From Phymorhynchus buccinoides (Eukaryota > Mollusca > Gastropoda > Neogastropoda > Raphitomidae): a stretch of 64,000 bases of DNA. Where the stretch lies: contig CM065704.1 of assembly GCA_017654935.2 (NCBI GenBank), positions 28,690,013 through 28,754,012 on the forward strand. Reading direction: 5' to 3'. Each line of letters starts with the position of its first letter. The first letter of the stretch is position 1. The notes beneath the pieces were generated by a model. That model worked only from the letters and a program-made list of their open reading frames with translations, ran no database searches and had not been told where the DNA came from. Below are positions 31,561 to 43,659 of the stretch, piece after piece. The translations under genes and the position numbers were made by a program.

Positions 31561-31985
31561 AGGATCTTTATATCATTTTAAATGCCTCAAATAGTCTTTT
31601 GACTCAGAGGGCGTAAAATCTCTATCTTTCTCTCTCTCTCTCTCTCTAATTTTATCAAGGACAGTTTGCGGTACTTGTTTCCTCTCATAAACACTTCTTG
31701 GTTTGAAATATCGGAAAGGAATGAAGTTGTCCCTACCTTCACATAGTTTAACGTATGAATTATTTCCCAGCACTCATCAGCATTGATACTGTCAGTAAGT
31801 GTCTCTTCCCATTTGATACTATTAAAGAAATTTCTAAGTCCATCATAATCACCTTTATCCATTAGATACCTTTTTACATTTTTTATGTCTTCATTTGAGC
31901 TAGATTTATAAGTTTGGAAGCAGGATATATGGAAGGTCAATCAGTGACATGGTGACTCTTACCTAGGGGTGGAAGGTATGAGATA

Positions 31986-32213
31986 TTGGTTACATCGTTT
32001 GTATTTTTACATAAGATGAGGTCTAGAATATTTACCCGGCCAGAGGCCGATGTATTGCGATCGGTTTGTGTGTCTGTGTGTGTGTCTGTCTGTCTGTGTG
32101 TCTGTGTATCGATTATCTTAAAAACTACTGTTTGGATTTTGATTAAAATCGGCAGAGGGGTAGACAGCTTGAAAAGGAAGCTTCCTTTCGTTAATCAACA
32201 CTGTGCTGACCTT
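31986..32213. repeat. TG/CTG-rich dispersed repeat
   Basis: CCGGCCAGAGGCCGATG, then GTGTGTCTGTG repeats and CTTAAAAACTACTGTTTGG. This is similar in style to common invertebrate dispersed repeats, but there is no second copy in this window. Confidence 0.4.
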
Positions 32214-32320
32214 TAAATAAGAACTCGGTCTCTTTGTGGCAACTGATAATTTATTCAGTCAAACAATGACCACGGTCTGAAACATAGGAAACAGAAAAGA
32301 ACAATATTCATTATCATCTA
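32214..32320 (-). repeat. 107-bp direct repeat, copy 1 (LTR-like)
   Basis: Identical, as far as I can read, to 34012-34118. Contains minus-strand AATAAA. The pair brackets the gypsy integrase remnant. Confidence 0.85.
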
Positions 32321-32689
32321 TCTCCCCCAAGTCTTTTGGGCTTTTGAAAGTTGGCACACTGGCGAAAGATAATAAAGACTGACAAAAGAAATCAAAACGA
32401 ATGCACAAAAGTCTTCGCAGTGAAACAAATGAAACGTCAACTAGATCATGCAAGTCTGCAATGAAACAAACGAAACGTCAACCCGATCATGTAAGTCCCC
32501 ATGGGAACCACTGAAAAACAAGGGGAACTCAAAAAGAAAATCTGGAAAGAGATGCAGCCCAACCATCAACCAGCCAAAGTCTATTCAGTTATTCCAGAAC
32601 ATAGTCTGAGAGATAAGCCGGTGTGCGGGTGGAATGTCCTGAATGTCTCACGACTCTGGGGCCCGTGGGGCACCTGGGGGCGGTGGCTC

Positions 32690-34012
32690 TCACAGGACTG
32701 CCTTGGGTTGGGCCGATGCGGCTTCTGCCGGGAGTTGGGATAGTAGGGGTAGGTGTGGGGTGCCCAGTGGGTGTCTGGGGTGTGGTGTTAGGAGCTGCGC
32801 GTGCGAAGGGTGGCAGTGTCTGGGTGGCTGGTGTTGACTGGGTATCTGGCGGCGGGCTTGGTGCAGCAGCAGTGCGGGGCGGGGACAAGAGATGACTTTG
32901 TCTGCTGGGGTAGAAAGTCTCACGAAGGTGGTGGCGTGGGGCTGTGGCTTTGGAGTAGGGGGATCCATGGTCTTCTCGTGGGTATCGTGAGAACGAGAAG
33001 TGGGCATGTATACCATGTCTCTTGTGATGGTGTGGGTGGGAGGAGGATCAATCACAGGGACATACTTCCGAAGGAATTTTCTGTTACGGATTGTGACCCT
33101 GCCTGAGCCATCAACCTTCACAACATACTGGTCAAATTGCTGGACCTCTATGACAACTCCAGTTTTATCCCACTTTAGTGGGTGAGGACCAGTTTGATTC
33201 TGGATGCGGACATGGTCCCCAACTGCGAGGGGTGGTAGTCGTCTGGTGTGTTCTGACCAGCGTTCCCAGTCTCTCATGTGCCGATTTCGCAGAGCCATTT
33301 CTCTGGAGGCCAGTACTTCCCGCCATGTGTTGTGGGGCTGGTATTTACCAGGGTGAATGGGCCGGGGATAAAGTCACGTATGGGGTGACCAAAGATGCAC
33401 ATGGCTGGGGAGAGTTTCGTGTCTCAGTCAGGTGTGTTCCTGTATTGCAGCATGGCTCGTTGGAAAGCATCAGTGTCTAGCTCACCGTTGATTCCTGTGT
33501 TGTCCATGATCAGCCGTTTTACCATCTTGACACCGACTTCCACTCGGCAGTTGCTGTGTGGGAATGCCACGGAGGACAGGCGATGGTGTACACCCCAATT
33601 ACTTAGGAATTGGTGCGTTGTTGAGGATGTGAATTCTGGGCCACCATCAGATGCTAGTTCCTCAGGTATTCCGTATGTCACGAACGTGCGATGTAGGCAT
33701 GTCACGAGGCCACTGGCACTGTCTTGTGATTTTTCAACAATGGGCCAGTTGGAGTAGCGATCGACAACTACCGACAACTACGAGGTAGTTGGTTCCCTTG
33801 TAGTGGAAGAAGTCGGCACAGAGGTATTGGAAGGGGTATTCAGGAGTAGTTAGAGCTGTAGGTGGGGCACTGGGGTTGGATGGATCATTTCGGTTGCATT
33901 GTAGACATGAAGCATAATGAGAGCACGAATGAAGAACTAACGGTCCGCTGGAGAGATGGGACGATGGTGCACACGAGAGGGGCCAGGAGACAAGATAGAA
34001 GACCGTGGTCAT
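32690..34012 (-). pseudogene. Ty3/gypsy LTR retrotransposon integrase, broken
   Basis: The minus strand gives part of an HHCC zinc-binding region (HYASCLQCNRNDP) and catalytic D in YLCADFFHYKG, then D in [10 protein letters not shown] and E in NCRVEVGVK with exactly 35 residues between the last two. The C-terminal part includes VGDHVRIQNQTG, KWDKTGVVIEV and DGSGRVTIRNRKFLRKYVP. Breaks: a 10-bp tandem duplication (CGACAACTAC at 33762-33781) shifts frame after LVVV. An in-frame stop follows YRNTPD near 33424, and another frameshift lies before the GDHVRI part. RT, RNase H and gag are absent. Confidence 0.85.
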
Positions 34013-34118
34013 AAATAAGAACTCGGTCTCTTTGTGGCAACTGATAATTTATTCAGTCAAACAATGACCACGGTCTGAAACATAGGAAACAGAAAAGAAC
34101 AATATTCATTATCATCTA
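34012..34118 (-). repeat. 107-bp direct repeat, copy 2 (LTR-like)
   Basis: Second copy of 32214-32320, offset 1798 bp. It abuts the integrase remnant on one side and the AGGTCA repeat on the other. Confidence 0.85.
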
Positions 34119-34119
34119 A

Positions 34120-34650
<531 letters not shown>

Positions 34651-35398
34651 GTTTATTGGGAGGTGAGGAGGGGGACAGGACATAACTCTGGCCGGGTGCA
34701 TTGTCACAATGCGTTGCTGCCGCTCAGCGATGCCCTTGTTGCATTCCTCTAAAATGAGTAGGCCTAGGTTAATCTAGAATAACACGAGAGAGGAACACTT
34801 CCTGGACTGTATTTAAAAACAATGAAATGCCCTATCCCTTCTTTCTGACTGTCTCTCAATTTTTCTATTTTTAACACATCCGTGAAAATAATTTAATGAG
34901 AAATCGTAGGGACATATATTTGTCAAGCGAATCACCTTAACATTTTATTTTTGATTTTGGTATAAAACAGTTGACATTCAAGTGTCATTCTGTCCCCATC
35001 GCTATATTATATTGCAGCGGTGCCATAGCCGATGAGGTTTAACCGAGGCGTGCATGGTTACCGCCGCTACACTGTGACCTATCTGTATTAATAAAAAATC
35101 GGGACTTTACTGGGTTTCGTACTGCCTCCGGGCATTGCCTCCAGTATTGTTCCCACCATCAGTATTTGTATTTACAAATGTCCCATAGGCCTATGTGTCT
35201 GATTCAGACCAAGAGGACGTACACCACTATTTTCTTCTGTCATTCTGTTCTGCTATCTAGATTCGGAGGAGATGTTCTTTTCTTTGTTCCTTTCCTTCCT
35301 AATTCTTTCCTCTTTGAAACCATTTCAAAAGAAATTAATTTTTCACAAGAACCATTACATATTTGAATAGATTATCTCCATGTAAAAATGACTGTGTA
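34651..35398. other. No gene seen
   Basis: Moderately AT-rich. Contains the CTGCCTCCGGGCATTGCCTC phrase (about 35128) shared with about 26650. No exon or RNA recognised. Confidence 0.45.
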
Positions 35399-35612
35399 GG
35401 GGAAGACGGGGTAAAAAGCGCATGGGCGGGTAAGAAGCCCACCCCAATTATCTCATGAAATGAAGCAAATTTCAGTCTCATTTTGCTCATGAGACGAGCG
35501 TTAATGTCTAGCATTCGTCTCATGGGCAAATTTGACTGACATTTTCTTTATTTCATGAGATAATTGGGGTGGGCTTCTTACCCGCCCATGCGCTTTTTAC
35601 CCCGTCTTCCCC
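35399..35612. mobile_element. MITE, GGGGAAGACGGGG family, complete
   Basis: 214 bp with near-perfect termini GGGGAAGACGGGGTAAAAAG / CTTTTTACCCCGTCTTCCCC, flanked by TA on both sides. Arms extend almost to the centre (loop near CGTTAATGTCTAGCATTCG). Confidence 0.93.
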
Positions 35613-35743
35613 TAATAGTGCACACAAGAGCTCATATGCATCACTTGCAGTTATCACCTTGCTCGCTTTGCTTCACTGACGGGAGTTCAAGTCCTGGCGT
35701 AGATTTGCTGTGGATGTTTAAAATGTTGTTGTAGTTGTTTGTG

Positions 35744-36253
35744 TTTGGTATATTCTAGTCAAAAATACTTATCTCTGTGTAATTTGGGCTGCTCCCGGCA
35801 CCAGGAGAGAAGTTGTCCCAAGCACAGCGCCATCCCGCTTTTCTCAGATTCAACCACCGCCACTCCTTTCCGGCCTTCCCCTCTGGTCTCCATGAAAGTT
35901 CCCATGCGCGCCCCCCCACCCCTCCCACCCTTACCGATTTTCTCCAGCTGTTTTTTCGTTTTCTCTCTTCTGGTCTGGCGACTGTGAGCCCTGGGTCTGG
36001 GTTGGGGCCGGACTATACTACTGATCCGAGGCTCCCAGCTTGCTGCATTATGGGAGCTGAAAAGCCGTTTAGTCTGTCCAGCAGTTCCACTAAAGCTGGG
36101 CACATCACAGACTAGGGACACTGTTTTGTACATTTTTCTTTGCATCCCTCCCCCGTCCCCTCTTCTGTTTCTTATGTTCTGTTTACTATATTTATTTATC
36201 TGGTTTTCTTCCTTGCTGTGACTGACTTAGCCGTTACTGTGCGCACCGCCCCC

Positions 36254-36296
<43 letters not shown>

Positions 36297-36360
36297 CTGA
36301 CATCGGCAGAAGCTTCAATTTGATGAAGGAGGCTGATTAATGGGAAGAAGAAGAAGAATA
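35744..36360 (-). mobile_element. Second SINE-like family sharing the family 1 end module
   Basis: TTTGGTATATTCTAGTC, CTTATCTCTGTG and GGGCTGCTC match the 3' module of SINE family 1 (11227-11300), but the rest differs. It ends near GATTAATGGGAAGAAGAAG. A poly-C run of about 45 lies inside at 36250-36293. Orientation is inferred from the shared module. Confidence 0.55.
36250..36293. repeat. Poly-C run
   Basis: More than 40 consecutive C after CGCCCCCAA. Confidence 0.95.
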
Positions 36361-36674
36361 TTATATGGGTATATATATGGGTCTAATGTCAACGGTTTCT
36401 AAATTATGGGCACTTTTATCCAGACAGACCGTCATCATGCAACAGCTTAATTTTGGCCATTGGGGACCTCCCCCAACGCCAACTCTCGTCCTCACTCAAA
36501 CCCCTTTGGCCGAGAGAGTGTGGATGTGCCCTGGGCAAGGCTTCAATTGTAACCCAGCCCGCCAGAATCTGAGCAGCTGACCCGACGGCCCTCTGCTATC
36601 TGGCAGTCATTGTCGGAAACAACACTGGCAACAACAATTAAATATTGGACTTGGGTTCAACGTGGGAGTCTTTA

Positions 36675-36676
<2 letters not shown>

Positions 36677-36718
<42 letters not shown>
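36677..36718. repeat. Poly-C run
   Basis: About 42 consecutive C. Confidence 0.95.
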
Positions 36719-36720
<2 letters not shown>

Positions 36721-36834
36721 ATCTACTATCGTCTTTTTAAATTTTTTTAATACATATTATTGTATTATTGGCAATTTTTTAAAATTAATTCAGAGCAGGA
36801 TGAGAGAAGAAGATGGAAAGAAGGAGAGACACAA

Positions 36835-36931
36835 AAGTAATAATATAATATTTCGTGGACCCCAAAAAACTGCATTACCGGTACTAGGCTTTACCGGTGC
36901 TCGGTATTTCCGGTACTAGGCGTTGCGCTAG
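36835..36931 (+). mobile_element. Helitron-like 3' end, second copy
   Basis: AAAAGTAATAATATAATATT, ACCGGTACTAGGC repeats and GGCGTTGCGCTAG followed by T match the last 100 bp of 27342-29174. The 5' end was not found. Confidence 0.7.
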
Positions 36932-37272
36932 TAATTCATAAATTGGGAGAAATAATGTGAAATAATTTATCCAGAGACAATAAGCGATTGACTTCAAAAA
37001 GCAAACGCTTTAGATAGAAAAAGAGAAAGAGATGAGCATGCCGCTTTGATATCAGTAAATAATAACATTAATTTAAAAGCATTGGGATGATTGTAGTATT
37101 TGGGGGGAAATAGTTGCTCTCTAAATGTTTTATAAGCAGGACATAAATTATCAAAATAAAATGTAATTCCGATTCTTCTATACCTGGGCAAAAAATACAG
37201 AATAAATCATTTTGAACGTTTTAATATCTTAATCGATGTGATAAAAGATATACACCCAATCTCATTCTCGTG

Positions 37273-37380
<108 letters not shown>

Positions 37381-37384
37381 ACTG

Positions 37385-37515
37385 GGGTGTGGGTGGGGGG
37401 TGGGGGGGGGGTGGGTGGGAGTAGAACGCAGCAAGCTTCCCCCCCCCCCCCCCCCAGGGATACTGGGAGGGGGGGGGGGGCTTCGGGGCGGGGGGGGGGG
37501 GGGGGGGGGGGGGGA
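37385..37515. repeat. G/C homopolymer cluster
   Basis: G-rich GGGTGGGGGG, then poly-C (37440-37455), then a poly-G of about 40 interrupted by CTTCGGGGC. Confidence 0.93.
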
Positions 37516-37524
37516 GTCCAGCGC

Positions 37525-37840
37525 AGGGTAGCTCGCTTTGTGCTAAACCAGTTCAGGCCATCGTCCAGCGTAAACACCATGCTGGAGAACCTGGGCTGGG
37601 ACTCTCTGGAGAGCAGACGGCAGAGGACCAGGATCTCCATGCTGCACACTTGAAGATCGGCACCGGCAATGTGCACTGCCCCAGCCTCCAATCCAAGCTG
37701 GAGTCTCTTCCTCCTCGGCAGCGACGTGGCCACGGCCTGCAATTTAAAAGATTTCAATGCCGCACGGTAAGTATCGATCAAATCCATTCCTCCCAAGGAC
37801 CATCAGGGAGTGGAATGATCTGCGGCAGGACGACCTCTAG
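37525..37840 (+). pseudogene. Non-LTR retrotransposon RT C-terminal fragment
   Basis: The plus strand reads [35 protein letters not shown] and RTRISMLHT, a pattern typical of the end of LINE ORF2 proteins. After a frame change it reads RRGHGLQFKRFQCRT. Confidence 0.75.
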
Positions 37841-38164
37841 ATCTGCTCCTACACTGCTGCTACCCCCAGTGGGTCAGCGGTGCAAGGGGATCACCAATAA
37901 GCCCATCAGCCCCCCCCCCCCCCCCTCCCACCCCCTCCCCCCGCTCCCCCGCTCACTCAACCCCTCCACACCCTGTTTCCAGGACGCAGCATCATGCTCA
38001 GACCCGAGCAGTGGGCGCGAGCTGGCTGGGTCACTAAACCCGAACCCCCCTATTATAGGGCCTATGTCAATCAGAGAGCTTATATATAATCTCTGTGTCA
38101 ATGCAGCAGCTTGGGCCCAGTATTAGATGGAACCGATCACCCCCCCCCCCCCCCCCCCCTTTTT

Positions 38165-38188
38165 GGAGGCGGTCAAGAGACCGCCTCC
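38165..38188. repeat. Perfect short hairpin
   Basis: GGAGGCGGTC-AAGA-GACCGCCTCC: 10-bp stem, 4-nt loop, just after a poly-C run. Function unknown. Confidence 0.8.
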
Positions 38189-38232
38189 CTATTAGCGTCG
38201 GGCAGGGCATCACATGACTTTTTACTGTGGAT

Positions 38233-38280
38233 GATCACGTGATCTTTTGGCCAGTTCTATAGTATGTGGAGGAGCACGTG
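38233..38280. promoter_or_regulatory. Paired CACGTG E-boxes
   Basis: A 12-bp palindrome GATCACGTGATC at 38233-38244 and AGCACGTGACC at about 38273. Such motifs bind bHLH-ZIP factors (USF/MITF/TFEB types). No gene start is evident next to them. Confidence 0.3.
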
Positions 38281-38392
38281 ACCTGCTGGGCGCATCAGAG
38301 TTGTCTTCCCTTTGTCATTGAAGTTGTCTGCCCTTTTTAATTGAGCGTGCGACTCTACATGTAATGTAGGTCCGTGGGTGCGACGCGCTGGT

Positions 38393-38478
38393 GGATCATT
38401 GAGAACCTCATGAATATGCATCAGCCTAACAGACTGGTGACCAGAACATGTTAACCTACAGAGTTAGGCTGTGACTGC

Positions 38479-38484
<6 letters not shown>
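38393..38484. repeat. Dispersed repeat paired with 40690-40775
   Basis: CTCATGAATATGC, AGCCTA and TTAGGCT.GTGA.TGCG occur in both places in the same order. Confidence 0.6.

Positions 38485-38554
<70 letters not shown>
38480..38554. repeat. (TC)n microsatellite
   Basis: About 37 TC units. Confidence 0.97.
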
Positions 38555-38562
<8 letters not shown>

Positions 38563-38809
38563 GGATATCGTAACTTTCCGTTGTTTTGTCGCTATTAATA
38601 TAGAAGTACTTTCAGTACCAATGCACTTCCTTGGCAGAAGAGCTTTGTAACCTATTGCCAATAAAATGTTTGCGTTTGTCTCTCTCTCTCTCTCTCTGGG
38701 GGGGTTCTCTGCCTTGCATGGCTTCCAATTTTGTTTCCACATACTATCTCTTTTTGTCTCTGTCTTTCGCCCTGTCTTTACCTGCCTCTCTCCCTGTCTC
38801 TCTCTGTCT

Positions 38810-38811
<2 letters not shown>

Positions 38812-38878
<67 letters not shown>
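38812..38878. repeat. (TC)n microsatellite
   Basis: About 33 TC units. Confidence 0.97.
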
Positions 38879-38881
<3 letters not shown>

Positions 38882-38986
38882 CTAGGCTAGGCTAGTAGGG
38901 CCTAGTGTGTGCTGCGTGGTTAGCAGTAGTCTATTCCTTCCAGCACACTTTCTTCACTGGAGTTGGTGTCGTATGCTAAACCTCAT

Positions 38987-38989
<3 letters not shown>

Positions 38990-39062
<73 letters not shown>
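38990..39062. repeat. (TC)n microsatellite
   Basis: About 36 TC units; a shorter TC run follows at 39163-39190. Confidence 0.97.
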
Positions 39063-39066
<4 letters not shown>

Positions 39067-39159
39067 TTTACTCGCACTTTCATTGCCCTTCTCTCCCACA
39101 TACTATCTCTTTTTATTTGTTTCTTTCTTTCTGTCACTTTCTGTCTCTGTCTCTGCTTT

Positions 39160-39194
<35 letters not shown>

Positions 39195-39535
39195 ATGTCT
39201 CCATCTGTCTCTCAGGTTCTTTTGTTTCATTGCACAGAAACAAAACTATTTCTTTTCTCCTCCTCCCCCACCCTGGGTGTGTGCCTGTGTAGGTGTTAGC
39301 CTACTGTACTGTGATGTTGTGCCATGCTTTTTCTATGCCTAAGTCTCTTTATAGCTTACAAAAATGCGTGCGTGTCCGCGTAAACAGCATTGCATCGATC
39401 ACTGGAGTTCGTGTTGTCTGCTTAAACTTGCATACACCACACTGCTAAAAAACATTTTTATGATGTATAGCATACGAGTAGCATGCAAAAGATTTGTAGA
39501 ATTTTGAAAGCCAAACGATTTTAGATTAACCCTTT

Positions 39536-39773
39536 CGCTGCCAGCCATTTTTCAGCAAAACAATACCATTAATTTAAACTTAACTGAGAAGAGAAACAAA
39601 ATCTGCAATATTGGGAATTCCTCTGTGACATATTTGAAATTAGGCCTATCCTTACCTCCCCAAATAAAGAAAATAGGGTCTTTGGATAACAGGCTCTGGT
39701 TTGATGCCTTTCAGTGACATGGGTGTTAAACCACTGTGGTGCAAAAATGCGACATTGGCGGTGAAAGGGTTAA
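39536..39773. mobile_element. TTAA-flanked MITE, CCCTTTCACCGCC family, copy 5
   Basis: TTAACCCTTTCGCTGCCAGC to TTGGCGGTGAAAGGGTTAA. Confidence 0.9.
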
Positions 39774-40123
39774 AGTTGTGTATTACGCTTCTGCAAAGAG
39801 CATTGTGAAGAAAACAAATTTTGTGTTGTCTTATAGTAAAAACCAGGCGTGAATTGTATGATGATAAAACACTTGACAGGGCTTCATCCTCATTTTGGCT
39901 TTAAAAAAAAAAAAGTGTACAACCACCATTACGAAACCTTTGCAAAATCACAGAATTTTATTGCTAAACTTTTGCAAAACAACAGCAATTGCATTGTCAA
40001 ATAATAACAACTGCATTCATCATAAAAATGACAACAAAAAATAAAAGGACTGCACACATAACATTTTTCGTCCTCGCCTTTTAGGCGGGAAAAACCTATA
40101 CAGGGCCTCAAATGGGCACAACG

Positions 40124-40255
40124 TTAAAGGGGCACCCTGACGGATGAGTTATTGTAAGAAAGACGCTGAGGAGTTTTACTCACAACAAAAGAACCAGCTC
40201 AATTATTTGTTTTACTGCACTACAAAAAAACCAAAAAACGCTTCAACCACAATGA
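40124..40255. mobile_element. MITE, GGGGCACCCTGACGG family, truncated copy
   Basis: TTAAAGGGGCACCCTGACGG at the left, then internal sequence (CTCACAACAAAAGAA, TGCACTACAAA). The opposite terminus is missing; a tRNA-derived SINE begins next to it. Confidence 0.75.
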
Positions 40256-40261
40256 CTGAGG

Positions 40262-40382
40262 TGGTGTAGAGTGGCACAGTGGTATTGCGTTCGCTTCGTG
40301 TCAAGTAAACCCGAGTTCGAACCTGGGTACAAGGGATTTTTTCTTCTCATTCTGCACTAGGCCTTAACAGTCTGAACGTTGA

Positions 40383-40413
<31 letters not shown>

Positions 40414-40500
40414 CGTGTGCCCATGCACTTAGCATACGTTAAATCCAGTGGCAACGAAAAAGTTGTCATTTCGTCAAAATTTCTGCCCCCCCCCCTCCTC
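40262..40500 (+). mobile_element. tRNA-derived SINE with a conserved GGATGAGACGATAAACC core
   Basis: A box TGGCACAGTGG at about 40272-40282 and B box GAGTTCGAACC at about 40313-40323. The core TTTCGGATGAGACGATAAAC plus CGAGGTCCCGTG closely resembles the central domain of V-type SINEs known from fish and other animals (from memory). Ends near a poly-C run. Confidence 0.85.
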
Positions 40501-40649
40501 CCTCATCAGTGACAATAATCGCATGCAAAAAAAAATAAAAAATGGTGGCGCGCTTCTGGCTGCAAACCCTTTATTTTGAAGAAATACTTACGGATGAATT
40601 TTACATTCTTCTATCCTCACGTTCATTTATCAGTTGACTATTCCTTGAA

Positions 40650-40665
40650 ACCCCCCCCCCCCCCC
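40650..40665. repeat. Poly-C run
   Basis: About 16 consecutive C. Confidence 0.9.
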
Positions 40666-40689
40666 TCCCTTTCTTTTTCATTGATGCAC

Positions 40690-40775
40690 ACACTACCATT
40701 GAGAGACTCATGAATATGCGTTAGCCTAGCAACTGACCAAAACCGTTAGGTAGGCTTAGTGATGCGACTCTCTTT
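40690..40775. repeat. Dispersed repeat paired with 38393-38484
   Basis: Second copy of that sequence. Confidence 0.6.
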
Positions 40776-41401
40776 GTGCTGTGGTGTTGAGCTATGGAAG
40801 CAGGGTCAGTCCCTGTAGGCCTAGGCCTAGTACAAAGGTTAGCAGACGGACACAATCAGTTGACAGTGAAAGATGAATATAAGCCAAGTTGGTTCTTTTC
40901 AGTTTTATTCACACAACCGTAGGCTGAGGCTAGCCTACCCTACTCTCTTTGTGTTCATAACTCTCTATCTCAAAAGTCGAAGTCTGGTTTCTTTCAGTTT
41001 CATGACAACATTAGGATCACAAATACTTTGGAAGACGAATCTCATCTACTTACAGAACTAAACCGTCATTTTCAGCACTTTACTGTGTTGAACTTCTTTT
41101 TTGTTCTTGTCTGAGTGGTCGATGACTAACGTATTTCATGACACGTTCATATTTTATATGACTTTTTTTCTTCTCCTTTTCTAAAGTAGCCAACTGCATC
41201 ACCTTGAAGATATTTTGAAAAGACATACATGTTCATACACATTTGAAGTGCAATACACTCTTCTACATAATGTTAACACTGTTTGGCCTCCTTTCAGTTG
41301 ATATTTATCAACTGAATTTTCTTGTCAGTCTTTTTTCCCCCCCTAAGGGTGCCAGAATGATCAATTTAATGATCGTGGGCCCCAAAGAGAAGAAGAAAGA
41401 A

Positions 41402-41513
<112 letters not shown>

Positions 41514-41994
41514 ATTTAGGTGTGTTACCACGCTCTTGAAAGGCCTACCAACACAATCCATTTGAAAACCAAACCGTTTGCGTCTTCCTGTTTTGACAGT
41601 CGAAGAATCGTGAAGAGAAAGTGTTATGCTTGGATCGGTCCTTGGATCTTCATTGTTTTCTTAACCGATAACGAAAGTTTTATGTGTGTGGTGGGAAGTG
41701 TGTTTCATCAAGCTGTTCAGCTAGTTTCATTTGTCTCATTCTTGATTTAGACAGACGGCAATGTCAGCCTTTTCCGATCGCTTTTGGGTATGTTTTACAG
41801 AACTTTTGTTATTGTTTGTGTATGACTGTATCAGTGTATGACACTATTATGAGATTATGACATTTTCTGTGGTGGTGACCAACTTCTTTAAATAGAACCA
41901 GAGAGTATAAGGCCCTGTTTCCTGTTGGTGCTGCTTTGAGAGTGATGCGCACATGAGCCTCTACACATCTCTGATAGAACTAATCAGTAATTGT

Positions 41995-42890
41995 ACATTT
42001 ATTATATAAATGACTTGCCAGAAAAGGTTGAATGTGAAGTTAAAATATTTGCAGATGTACAAAAGCCTATTCCACAGTAAATGATAATATGAAATCAAAA
42101 GAAAAAAATTCAGAAGTGTATTGACTCTTTGGTTGGTTGGTCAGAGGAGTGGCTGATGAATTTTAATAGTGTGCAAGGTGATGCATCTTGGAAAAAATAA
42201 CCCAATGCATGAGTATTTTATGAATGATGGTGGTGTCAGAAGGGTTCTTGTGAGCACAAATGCGGAGAAAGATCTTGGTGTTATAGTTGATCCATTGCTA
42301 TCTTTTGAACCACACATCAACGATACTGTTAAAAAGGCAAACCGTACTGCTGGTCTACTAATCAGAACAATAACTAATAAATCAAAGGAAATTATGCTAC
42401 CTCTTTATAAAGCATTGGTACGCCCCTTATTAGAGTATGGAAATCCTGTCTGGTGTCCCTTTTTGAGAAAACATGTTGATCATTTAGAAGGTGTCCAAAG
42501 GAGATTTACGAAAAACAATTATTGGAACCAGAAATATGGACTATGAGGACAGACTAAAGTATTTGGGAATACCTAGTTTGGAATACAGACGTCTAAGAGG
42601 CGATTTGATTGAGGTGTATAAAATTCTTAATAAGTCTTATGATCCTAACACAACTAAAACTTTACTAACTTTAACTGACGAGGAGAGAACACGAGGGCAT
42701 GATTTTAAATTAACAAAAAAACTAAATAACAGTCGTTCAGCTCAAAACTTTTTTACTAACAAGAGTAATAACTGCATGGAACAATCTTTCTAATGAAACT
42801 GTAAATGCATCATCACTAAATAGGTTCAAAAATCTTATTGACAAAAAATTTAATACTATTATGTACTCCACAAATTTGGAGAAATAAAAA
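41995..42890 (+). pseudogene. CR1-like LINE 3' portion, plus strand
   Basis: Truncated just before YINDLPEKVECEVKIFAD, with a frame break at the catalytic FADD. Then EKDLGVIVDPLLSFEPHI, LYKALVRPLLEYGNPVWCPF, LEGVQRRFTK, YEDRLKYLGIPSLEYRRLRG and a final NRFKNLIDKKF. At least three frameshifts. The 3' tail is a TGATATGATA-type repeat at about 43060-43090. Same family as the minus-strand copies at 23-31 kb. Confidence 0.88.
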
Positions 42891-43059
42891 ATATTTTAAA
42901 AAAAAACCCCACAAAAAACACACCAACCCAACCCAAAACAAATACACAATAGCCGTAGTAATTCACGGGCAAACAAAAAGAAAAAAGGAAAATAAATATT
43001 TATATTTGAAAAAAATATCTAGAGGGCAAAAGGCTTCATAAGCCTACAGAGCCTAAACT

Positions 43060-43092
43060 GATATGATATATGATATGATATGATATGATACA
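43060..43092. repeat. ATGATAT-type LINE tail repeat
   Basis: Short tandem TGATA units downstream of the CR1 3' portion. Confidence 0.7.
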
Positions 43093-43659
43093 CACTTGTA
43101 CAAAGTATATTGACTTGTGACTTGTGAAGACTAGTATAGTAAAAATAGTCGCAATACATAAATTGTGAAAAATCAGTATATAGTACTACTACTTTAGTAC
43201 ACTTAATATATATATATATATTTTCATTGATTGTTCCCTATTTTTAAAGTTGAATAGTTTTGGATCCTATTCTTAATTCTAACCACAAAGAAAGGTTTTA
43301 GGAGTTGAGTTGAATTTCCTTACTTCCACAGTTAGCAAAGACTGTACAGGGGAAGATAACATCCAGTCTCTTTTCCCTATATGAGTAGTGAGGACAGAAA
43401 CACTGGTTATGTCCCTTTGAAACGTGACACATTTTACACATCGATAGGCCAGTTGAATTCTCCGTTCAAGTTCCAGTCCGAGTTTTTGGATAGCCTCCAC
43501 TGTGAATAGTGTACACGTCCGCACTAACGATAACTTTATCAGCCCGGTTCGCCGAGCTTTTAGTTTTAAGTAATCCATTTGCAGTTAGTGAGTTACTGTT
43601 TCAAGACTATTCTATTCTGTCGCTGAATTTCAATGGAATGGTGTTTCATAGATCTCTGG

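Larger units (their letters stand above)
26700..31940 (-). pseudogene. CR1-like LINE, long copy broken by three insertions
   Basis: Reading the minus strand downwards: an endonuclease-RT linker (31940-31563, NFFNSIKWEETLTDSINADE); early RT (30600-30056, VLNKFFSSVFTNED, KSAGPDSIHPRLLKDL); mid RT (30055-29860, NYRPVSLTSIVCKLC, QFGFTSG); YLDLQKAFDKVPH (about 29250-29180); then SGVPQGSVLGP and the FAND variant of the FADD box (27341-27050); and DLGVMVDNKLNFDHHI to SLVRPIL (26950-26700). Insertions lie at about 30600-31560, 29294-29855 (L2) and 27342-29174 (Helitron-like). The catalytic FADD is FAND here, so the copy is inactive. Confidence 0.85.

Noticed and set aside
40262..40340. Functional tRNA gene
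   Set aside because: A and B boxes are good but the flanks form a SINE with a conserved core.
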